From: Ruminococcaceae bacterium UBA6855
GTDB lineage: Bacteria; Bacillota; Clostridia; Oscillospirales; Acutalibacteraceae
Direction: 5' to 3'
Assembly (NCBI GenBank): GCA_002451755.1
Contig: DKDF01000105.1
Coordinates: 12,453 to 28,376 of the forward strand
DNA length: 15,924 bases
In this document: positions 1 to 5,458 of the stretch, piece after piece
Numbering within the stretch: the first letter of the stretch is position 1
Layout of the letters: every line of letters begins with the position of its first letter
Notes under the pieces: model-generated
Seen by the model: only the letters and a program-made list of their open reading frames with translations
What the model was told of the DNA's origin: nothing
Database searches by the model: none
Made by a program: the position numbers and the translations under genes

Positions 1-2
1 AA

Positions 3-89
3 GAGGGCAAAAAGCGTATGCGCCAGTTCGGCACGGTCGAAGTGCCGCAGGAGGCGTTCATGGCAGTCCTCAAGCTCGATGACGATTGA
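3..89 (+). CDS. lepA: Elongation factor 4 (LepA), C-terminal end only
   Basis: Partial gene cut by the window edge; only the last 28 codons and a TGA stop are present. The peptide runs EGKKRMRQFGTVEVPQ and then EAFMAVLKLDDD. Established knowledge: EGKKRMK..G.VE(V/L)PQEAF(M/L)A(V/I)L is the conserved C-terminal signature of LepA/EF4, a ribosome-associated translational GTPase involved in back-translocation and ribosome biogenesis. The GTPase domains lie outside the window, so the call rests on this tail alone. lepA lies upstream of hrcA in many Firmicutes, which agrees with the neighbourhood. A strong terminator follows 15 bases after the stop. Confidence 0.85.
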   Translation, partial: EGKKRMRQFGTVEVPQEAFMAVLKLDDD

Positions 90-104
90 TATCAGATATG
101 AAGA

Positions 105-139
105 AAGCACCGTTCCGTTTTTCGGAGCGGTGCTTTTTT
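105..139 (+). terminator. Rho-independent terminator of lepA
   Basis: Stem AAGCACCGTTCCG (105-117) pairs with CGGAGCGGTGCTT (123-135), 13 bp with one G-U pair and a TTTTT loop, followed by a T run to 139. It ends lepA transcription. It also lies just beyond the stop of the convergent kinase gene; the minus-strand tail is less T-rich, so action in that direction would be weaker. Confidence 0.9.
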
Positions 140-149
140 GATGCGATTT

Positions 150-1502
150 TTAGTCTTTTGCCGGCTGATTTTCAGCTTTCATGGTCATTACAACTGTAAA
201 GGTGTTTCCCTTGTCATCTGTCACGAGCCGTCCGCCGTATTTCTCGGCGGTGTCCCTGAGAATCTTCAAGCCGTAGCCGTGTTCGCCTGTTCTCGCCTTT
301 TTCTTCTCTTCGTAGTCTGGCGCAACATCGTTTTCACAGGAAATGTAGAGCATACCGTCGTCTGAATTTGTAAAGCTCTTTATATTTACATATCTTTTTC
401 CGTCGATTGCCTTCGCAGCGTTTATCGCGTTGTCAAAAATGTTGACATACGCTTTGCAGATGTCGACTTCTTCTATGCCGAGAGTCTCCGGAACGCGCAG
501 ATCGAAGTCGAAATCGATGCCGTTCTTCCTGCATTCGGCGGCTTTGTTTGAGGCTATCGCATTGACGAGAGTGTTTTGACAGAAACGCTCGATTTTTATG
601 TCGGCAACTTCTGTCTTGAGCTGAGCGAGCATCTTCTTTGCCGACTCCTTGTCGCTCTCCGTGCCGTTCTCCATTATTTCGTAGGCAGTCTGCACCATGT
701 TCGCGAGGTCGTGGCGAATCTTTCTCGCTTCAATGCTGTTTTTCTCGACGTTTTTGTAGTAGTCAAGGTTGACGCTGTTCTGATATTCCTGCATCTTCAG
801 CTCCTCGCGCAGCTTCTCGTTCTGCGAAGAGCGGTTCATGACGTAGAAAAGTATAACATCCGCGGCGATGCTGAATATTGCGGATGTGACGAAAATTATC
901 GTCGTTGTGCGGTCACGGTTTCTAAAAAGAGAGAGCGGACTGTTTTCACCCGCCCAATTGAAGTGATTTAACAGGATGAGGCAGGTGTTGAGCAGCAGTG
1001 TTTGGCTTAGTGGAAAGATGATAAATGCGAGCATTGAGGTTGGTTTTATCGAGCCGCTCTCAAGCTTGCGCTTTCTGAAATATGTAAATACAAGGAAAAT
1101 CATTGTGTACACGAGCATAAGTGGCGTGAGAACTATGTTGGCTTTAGGATCGTTGCTGCCTATTCCAAACAGGTTTAATACCGGAGCCAAAAGACCGATG
1201 AAGCACGATTCCAGCGCAAAAAGTGTTATCGACACAAACGCCTTCGTTCTGAATTTTTCTTTGTATAGCACTGCCGCGCAGATAAAATAATAAGTGATTG
1301 GAAGCATAACCAGAAACGACGGGGCAACAACGGTTACGAATTTCTGCAAGACGACAAAAAATGCGAACGGAACAGTGGTTACGAAAAGAACAAGATGTTT
1401 ATTAAACTTCGGTGTCAAGTTATACCATAGGAAACCGCCGCGAAGCAAGGCGGCCATTATGTTATTGACATACCATAAAGATGTGTAAATAGATTCGGAC
1501 AT
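150..1502 (-). CDS. Membrane sensor histidine kinase, GHKL/AgrC-like family (paralogue 1)
   Basis: 450 aa. Residues about 1-223 are hydrophobic with six or seven likely membrane segments (for example 36-56, 59-80, 85-113, 122-142, 155-181, 199-223). A helical linker follows, then an H-box ARKIRHDLANM with the presumed phospho-acceptor His264, an N-box NIFDNA (Asn354, Asn358) and a glycine box GEHGYGLK (406-413). This is the layout of AgrC/ComD/VirS-type (HPK10) kinases, which sense external, often peptide, signals and phosphorylate LytTR-type regulators. Start is ATG with GGAGG seven bases upstream. Its start lies 41 bases downstream of the paralogous kinase stop, so the two are probably co-transcribed. 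No response regulator is adjacent. The ligand is unknown. Confidence 0.9.
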   Translation of the reverse strand: MSESIYTSLWYVNNIMAALLRGGFLWYNLTPKFNKHLVLFVTTVPFAFFVVLQKFVTVVAPSFLVMLPITYYFICAAVLYKEKFRTKAFVSITLFALESCFIGLLAPVLNLFGIGSNDPKANIVLTPLMLVYTMIFLVFTYFRKRKLESGSIKPTSMLAFIIFPLSQTLLLNTCLILLNHFNWAGENSPLSLFRNRDRTTTIIFVTSAIFSIAADVILFYVMNRSSQNEKLREELKMQEYQNSVNLDYYKNVEKNSIEARKIRHDLANMVQTAYEIMENGTESDKESAKKMLAQLKTEVADIKIERFCQNTLVNAIASNKAAECRKNGIDFDFDLRVPETLGIEEVDICKAYVNIFDNAINAAKAIDGKRYVNIKSFTNSDDGMLYISCENDVAPDYEEKKKARTGEHGYGLKILRDTAEKYGGRLVTDDKGNTFTVVMTMKAENQPAKD

Positions 1503-1543
1503 TGATTTGCCTCCGTAAGTATAAATTGTTTACGCTATAATGT

Positions 1544-2884
1544 CTAATCTATTTCGGCTTTCATGGTCATTACAACTGTAAAGGTATCTCCCTTGTCGCT
1601 TTTCACGAGCCGTCCGCCGTATTTTTCTGCTGTGTCTCTGAGAATCCTCAAACCGTAGCCGTGCTCGCCTGTTCTCGCCTTTTTCTTCTCTTCGTAGTCC
1701 GGCGCAACGTCGTTTTCGCCGGAAATATAGAGCATACCGTCGTCCGGATTTGTAAAGCTCTTTATCTTTACGTATCTTTTTCCGTCGATTGCCTTCACCG
1801 CGTTTATCGCGTTGTCAAAAATGTTGACATAAGCCTTGCAGATATCGACTTCTTCTATGCCGAGATTCTCCGGAACGCGCAGATCGAAGTCGAAATCAAT
1901 GTCGTTCTTTCTGCATTCGGCCGCCTTGTTTGAAGCTATCGCGTTGACGAGAGTGTTTTGGCAGAAGCGCTCAATTTTTATATCTGCGACTTCCGTCCTG
2001 AGCTGGGCGAGCATCTTCTTCGCCGACTCCTTGTCGCTCTCCGTGCCGTTCTCCATTATTTCGTAGGCGGTCTGCACCATATTCGCGAGATCGTGACGAA
2101 TCTTCCTCGCCTCAACGCTGTTTTTCTCGACATTTTTGTAGTAGTCGAGGTTGACGCTGTTCTGATATTCCTGCATCTTGAGCTCTTCGCGCAGCTTCTC
2201 GTTCTGCGAAGAGCGGTTCATGACATAGAAGAGTATAACATCCGCGGCAATGCTGAATACCGCGACAATTGCAAAAGTCAACAGCGTCGTGCGGTCGCGA
2301 TCCTTGAACAGTGAGAGCGGGTTGTTTTCGGTTGCCCAGTCGAAATGGTTCAATAATATAAGACATGTGTCGAGCAGCAGCATCTGACTCAGCGGAAATA
2401 TAATGAATGCAAGCATCGAAGTCGGCCTTATTGAGCCGCCCTCAAGCTTGCGCTTTCTGAAATATGTAAACGCAATGAAAATAATTGTGTATACGAGCAG
2501 AAACGGCGTCAGTATAAGATTTGCTTCCGGGCTGTTGCTGCCTATGCCCAGTGCATTCAATATCGGAACGAGAAGGGCAGTGGTACATGATTCCAACGTA
2601 AAAATGGCTATCGATACAAACGCTTTTGTTCTGAATTTCTCTTTGTAGAGCACTGCTGCGCAGACAAAATAATACGCGAGCGGCAGAAGCACCAGAAACG
2701 ACGGGGCGACAAAATCCACGAATTTCTGGGACAGTACAAGAAATGTGAATGGAACGGTGGTTATTAAAAAAACGACGTGCTTGTTGTATTTCGGGGTCAG
2801 ATTGTACCACAAAAATCCGCTCTGAAGCAGACCGAGCACGGCGTTGTTGATGTACCATAGAACTGTGTATAAGGATTCGGACAT
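1544..2884 (-). CDS. Membrane sensor histidine kinase, GHKL/AgrC-like family (paralogue 2)
   Basis: 446 aa, alignable without gaps to the downstream 450-aa kinase until the last few residues. By hand count the membrane half (1-209) differs at about 59 positions (about 72% identity) and the linker plus kinase half (210-444) at about 12 (about 95%). All catalytic boxes are intact: H-box with His264, NIFDNA N-box, GEHGYGLR glycine box. ATG start with the same GGAGG leader as its paralogue, 19 bases after the stop of the HAD phosphatase gene, so it is the middle gene of an apparent three-gene operon. The pair arose by tandem duplication. The sensed signal and the partner regulator are unknown. 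The two sensor halves may detect different ligands; that is inference. Confidence 0.9.
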   Translation of the reverse strand: MSESLYTVLWYINNAVLGLLQSGFLWYNLTPKYNKHVVFLITTVPFTFLVLSQKFVDFVAPSFLVLLPLAYYFVCAAVLYKEKFRTKAFVSIAIFTLESCTTALLVPILNALGIGSNSPEANLILTPFLLVYTIIFIAFTYFRKRKLEGGSIRPTSMLAFIIFPLSQMLLLDTCLILLNHFDWATENNPLSLFKDRDRTTLLTFAIVAVFSIAADVILFYVMNRSSQNEKLREELKMQEYQNSVNLDYYKNVEKNSVEARKIRHDLANMVQTAYEIMENGTESDKESAKKMLAQLRTEVADIKIERFCQNTLVNAIASNKAAECRKNDIDFDFDLRVPENLGIEEVDICKAYVNIFDNAINAVKAIDGKRYVKIKSFTNPDDGMLYISGENDVAPDYEEKKKARTGEHGYGLRILRDTAEKYGGRLVKSDKGDTFTVVMTMKAEID

Positions 2885-2903
2885 TGATTTGCCTCCGCAA
2901 GTT

Positions 2904-3551
2904 TTATTCTATAATACCTAATATATCCTCCGCGCGGTCGGCGATATAATCCGCGCCGCCGTCTTCGAGAACTTTTCGTTCACGGAATCCCCAGGACACG
3001 CCGATGCACGGCAGATTCGAGTTCCTCGCCGTGAGCACATCGACCTCGGAATCGTTGGAGTATACAGTCTTTGCGGGGTCTGCGCCGAGCAGCTTCATCG
3101 CATATAAAACTCCGTCGGGAGCGGGCTTCTTCTGCCTGTCTTCTGTCTGACCGACCGCGGCGTCAACGAGTCCGCCGAAGTAGTCCTCGCACAGCCCGAC
3201 AACAGCCGGCTCAAATTTGTTTGAAACAACCGCTATCTTGACTCCGAGAGCTCGCAATTTTTTCAGAAGCTCTATTATTCCGGGGTAGGGCGCGGTCTTG
3301 TTGGTCATATTATCTTTGTAGTGCGCCTTGAAAACGGCGAGACAGTCGGCTTCTGTCTTTTCGTCCGTGCCCTCGGGCACTGCGAGATGGATGAGCCTTG
3401 CCACGCCGTTGCCGACAAATCTTCTGACCTCATCCGTCGTGCGCTCAGGGAAACCGAATCGGCGCAGGGCAAAATTCGTGCTGTCCCGAAGATCGTCGAG
3501 CGTGTTCAGCAGAGTTCCGTCAAGGTCAAATATAATATAATTGTATTTCAT
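2904..3551 (-). CDS. HAD-superfamily phosphatase, phosphoglycolate phosphatase-like
   Basis: 215 aa, a usual length for Gph/PGMB-type HAD hydrolases. HAD motif I is FDLDGT with nucleophile Asp9 and acid/base Asp11; a helical cap follows (about 15-85); motif II is Ser110 in IAVVSNKF; motif III is Lys142 in KKPAPDG; motif IV is YSNDSEVD (Asp167, Asp171), where most relatives have Y.GDS. Such enzymes are cytosolic Mg-dependent phosphatases for small substrates such as 2-phosphoglycolate; the substrate cannot be told from sequence. ATG start with AGGAG eight bases upstream. First gene of the minus-strand unit that continues into both kinases, behind a near-consensus promoter. Whether it has any functional tie to the kinases is unknown. 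Confidence 0.88.
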   Translation of the reverse strand: MKYNYIIFDLDGTLLNTLDDLRDSTNFALRRFGFPERTTDEVRRFVGNGVARLIHLAVPEGTDEKTEADCLAVFKAHYKDNMTNKTAPYPGIIELLKKLRALGVKIAVVSNKFEPAVVGLCEDYFGGLVDAAVGQTEDRQKKPAPDGVLYAMKLLGADPAKTVYSNDSEVDVLTARNSNLPCIGVSWGFRERKVLEDGGADYIADRAEDILGIIE

Positions 3552-3592
3552 GCTATTAACTCCTGGGTTTTGCTTTTTTCTGTCATATTCTT

Positions 3593-3620
3593 ATTATATC
3601 GCAAATTTTGCATATGTCAA
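3593..3620 (-). promoter_or_regulatory. Promoter of the HAD-kinase-kinase operon
   Basis: On the minus strand a perfect -35 TTGACA (3620-3615) and a perfect -10 TATAAT (3598-3593) are separated by 16 bases, predicting a start near 3586 and a leader of about 35 bases. The spacer holds the palindrome GCAAA-A-TTTGC (3601-3611), part of a direct repeat that may be an operator. Confidence 0.8.
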
Positions 3621-3642
3621 TGTTGTTATATCGAAATTTTGC
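3594..3642. repeat. Direct repeat over the HAD-kinase promoter
   Basis: TTATATCGCAAATTTTGC (3594-3611) recurs as TTATATCGAAATTTTGC (3626-3642), differing by one inserted C, with start points 32 bp apart (about three helical turns). Copy one covers the -10 and spacer of the minus-strand promoter; copy two lies just upstream of its -35. The arrangement suits a repressor or activator, but no regulator is identified. Confidence 0.6.
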
Positions 3643-3650
3643 CAATGCGA

Positions 3651-3665
3651 TTGTGAAGTTCACAA
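3651..3665. promoter_or_regulatory. 15-bp perfect palindrome between the divergent promoters
   Basis: TTGTGAA-G-TTCACAA is a perfect inverted repeat with 7-bp arms and a one-base centre. It sits 19 bases upstream of the hrcA -35 and 30 bases upstream of the minus-strand -35. The half-sites resemble those of the redox regulator Rex, but Rex sites carry about four bases between such arms, so the geometry does not fit. Candidate operator of unknown factor. Confidence 0.4.
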
Positions 3666-3684
3666 AGTGTTTACAAATAAATTG

Positions 3685-3713
3685 TTGACAAAATCTGCAT
3701 CTGGTTGTATAGT
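3685..3713 (+). promoter_or_regulatory. Sigma-A promoter of hrcA operon
   Basis: Perfect -35 TTGACA (3685-3690), 17-base spacer, -10 TATAGT (3708-3713). The predicted start near 3720 is six bases before CIRCE, so HrcA bound there would block initiation and the operator is transcribed into the leader. Confidence 0.9.
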
Positions 3714-3725
3714 ATGAATTGTAAG

Positions 3726-3752
3726 TTAGCACTCGGGCATCGAGAGTGCTAA
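3726..3752. promoter_or_regulatory. CIRCE operator (HrcA binding site)
   Basis: TTAGCACTC (3726-3734), nine-base spacer, GAGTGCTAA (3744-3752): an exact match to the canonical CIRCE inverted repeat bound by HrcA. It lies between the hrcA promoter and its ATG, so the operon represses itself at normal temperature and is released when GroE can no longer keep HrcA active. No second copy is seen in the window, including in front of lon or dnaJ. Confidence 0.98.
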
Positions 3753-3777
3753 CGAACAAAAAGAAAGGCAGAGACAA

Positions 3778-4803
3778 ATGGAACTCAGCGAGAGAAAAGA
3801 GAAGATCCTTGCAGCCGTTGTCGAGCAGTATATAAAGACCGGCGAGCCCGTTGGCTCAAAGGCTCTGCTTGATTCTCTTGATATGTCCGTTTCCTCCGCT
3901 ACCGTGCGAAACGAGATGGCGGATCTCGGCTATCTCGGGCTGCTCGATCAGCCGCACACCTCGGCGGGGCGTGTCCCCACCGGCGAGGGCTATCGATATT
4001 ATGTCGATAACCTCGTCCCCGAGAGCGAGCTCAGCGAGGAATCGCGCAGGCTCATCGACGCGGGTATCGGCAACGCGAACGGCGACCCCGAGAGCCTTTT
4101 GAGGCACGCGGGCGAAGCGCTCGCTTATCTCACCCAGTGCGCCGCCGTTATGACGACGCCGTCGGGCGAGAACACGAAGATAAAGCGCGTCGAATTGGTT
4201 CCGATTTCACCGCACACTGCGATGATAGTGCTCTTGGCGAGCAACGGTATCCTCAGAAGCAAGCTGTTCAGGCTCGACTCCGCGATAGACGCGACGATCT
4301 GCGAAACATTTTATAATGTCGCGCAGGCGATGCTCATCGGCGTGCCGGTCAGCAGCCTGACCCCCGCTTATCTCCAGTCGATAGCGGCGCGGCTCGGAAT
4401 GGAGTCGCTCGCGATGTTCCCGATGCTTTCGGCGGTCGCCGAATTGTCGCAGAGCGCCGCACAGCCGCATGTGTTCCTCTCCGGTCAGTCAAATCTGCTG
4501 CACCACAGAGAGTATGCAGGCAGAGCGTATGAGCTGCTCGAGTTTTTGAGCCGCGGCACTCCGCTGCGGACCCTCGCGGACAGCATGAAGGGCGAACTTG
4601 AGATAAGGATCGGCAGGGAGAACGGCTTCGTTCAGCTCGACAATTCGAGCGTTATCCTCGCGCGGTACACCGTCGGCGAGGACAGCAGCGGCTCGATAGG
4701 CATTATCGGACCGACAAGAATGGACTACCGCAGACTGGTTCCCGGTCTTAAATATATTTCTCAGTGCATCAGCAAAACGATGGAAAAAGCACTTGAAGAA
4801 TAA
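3778..4803 (+). CDS. hrcA: Heat-inducible transcription repressor HrcA
   Basis: 341 aa, the usual family length. The N-terminal winged helix (about 1-75) carries the signature SSATVRNEMADL (39-50) and SAGRVPTGEGYRYYVD (62-77); a GAF-like dimerisation domain follows and the C-terminus keeps the conserved IIGPTRMDYRR block. HrcA binds CIRCE and represses class I heat-shock genes, with its folding checked by GroEL in known systems. ATG start preceded by an AAAGG-type site. First gene of the operon, directly behind promoter and CIRCE, so it is autoregulated. grpE starts 19 bases after the stop. Confidence 0.98.
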   Translation: MELSERKEKILAAVVEQYIKTGEPVGSKALLDSLDMSVSSATVRNEMADLGYLGLLDQPHTSAGRVPTGEGYRYYVDNLVPESELSEESRRLIDAGIGNANGDPESLLRHAGEALAYLTQCAAVMTTPSGENTKIKRVELVPISPHTAMIVLLASNGILRSKLFRLDSAIDATICETFYNVAQAMLIGVPVSSLTPAYLQSIAARLGMESLAMFPMLSAVAELSQSAAQPHVFLSGQSNLLHHREYAGRAYELLEFLSRGTPLRTLADSMKGELEIRIGRENGFVQLDNSSVILARYTVGEDSSGSIGIIGPTRMDYRRLVPGLKYISQCISKTMEKALEE

Positions 4804-4822
4804 CGAAAGGAATGTAACACCA

Positions 4823-5398
4823 ATGAGCGAGAGCACGAAAAAGCCCGAGCAGGCGGAGGAGAACACCACCCCCGAGACCGCTCCGGCAGAGGACGCAAAG
4901 AAGGCTGAAAAGAAAGCCTCAAAGTCCTCGAAAAAAGACCGCATAGCCGAGCTCGAAAAAGAGCTCGAAAAGGCTCAGCAGTCACTCAAGGAGAGTGCCG
5001 ACAACTTCCTGCGCCTCGCGGCGGAATACGATAACTTCCGCAAGCGTTCGCTGCGCGAGAAGGACGACATAAAAATCCGCTCAAAAACGGATGTCGTCGA
5101 GAAGCTTCTCCCGGTCATAGATAATTTTGAACGCGCGGCGATGAACGCCGAGGCCGATGCCGACAGCTACCGCAAGGGAGTCGAGCAGATATACAGGCAG
5201 TTCGGCGATATTCTCAAAGCGCTCGACATTGAGGCGTTCGGCGCCGAGGGCGACGCATTCGACCCGAACATCCACTCGGCTGTCATGCATGTCGAGGACG
5301 AGAGCGTCGGCGAGAATGTTATCGTCAAAGTGTTCACAAAGGGCTATAAGCTCGGCGACACGGTCATAAGACCTGCAGTCGTTCAGGTTGCCAACTGA
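4823..5398 (+). CDS. grpE: Nucleotide exchange factor GrpE
   Basis: 191 aa. An acidic, Lys/Ala-rich, probably disordered N-terminus (1-38) is followed by the long coiled-coil dimer helix (about 40-95, with AAEYDNFRKRS) and the beta-wing domain with the signature FDPNIHSAVMHVED and GYKLGDTVIRPAVVQV. It releases ADP from DnaK. I chose ATG 4823 because GAAAGGA (4805-4811) is 11 bases upstream; an in-frame TTG at 4793 would overlap hrcA and has no ribosome binding site. Co-transcribed with hrcA. A small hairpin with a T run begins at the stop codon. Confidence 0.97.
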   Translation: MSESTKKPEQAEENTTPETAPAEDAKKAEKKASKSSKKDRIAELEKELEKAQQSLKESADNFLRLAAEYDNFRKRSLREKDDIKIRSKTDVVEKLLPVIDNFERAAMNAEADADSYRKGVEQIYRQFGDILKALDIEAFGAEGDAFDPNIHSAVMHVEDESVGENVIVKVFTKGYKLGDTVIRPAVVQVAN

Positions 5399-5415
5399 TG
5401 CCGCAAGGCATTTTT
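5398..5415 (+). terminator. Weak terminator-like hairpin after grpE
   Basis: ATGCC (5398-5402) pairs with GGCAT (5407-5411) around the GNRA-type loop GCAA, followed by T5. The 5-bp stem is too short for an efficient terminator, but partial termination or a pause between grpE and dnaK is possible and would lower dnaK read-through. Confidence 0.35.
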
Positions 5416-5436
5416 GGAATATAAATTAAACAATTC

Positions 5437-5453
5437 ATTACTTCGGAGGTAAT
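5437..5453 (+). promoter_or_regulatory. dnaK: Hairpin enclosing the dnaK ribosome binding site
   Basis: ATTACT (5437-5442) can pair with GGTAAT (5448-5453), six pairs including one G-U, around loop TCGGA. The Shine-Dalgarno GGAGG (5445-5449) lies in the loop and 3' arm, nine bases before the ATG. An AU-rich weak stem over a heat-shock ribosome binding site could melt with temperature; this is inference and the stem may be too weak to matter. Confidence 0.35.
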
Positions 5454-5458
5454 TTATT

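Larger units (their letters stand above)
150..2902 (-). repeat. Tandem gene duplication (two kinase units)
   Basis: Two head-to-tail units: 1544-2902 and 150-1520. The duplication includes the 18-base leader with the ribosome binding site (1503-1520 and 2885-2902 differ at one base) and starts right after the HAD stop codon. The DNA of the kinase halves looks about 90% identical by eye, with most differences synonymous, while the sensor halves look nearer 75%. No short direct repeats or mobile-element ends are visible at the borders. Confidence 0.9.

Noticed and set aside
1518..1546. Possible minus-strand promoter TAGACA-17-TATACT between the two kinases
   Set aside because: Its predicted start would fall inside the ribosome binding site of the downstream kinase, so a translatable leader would not result.
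3651..3665. Rex redox-regulator site
   Set aside because: Arms match TTGTGAA/TTCACAA but the spacer is one base instead of about four, so the Rex assignment does not hold; kept only as an unnamed palindrome.
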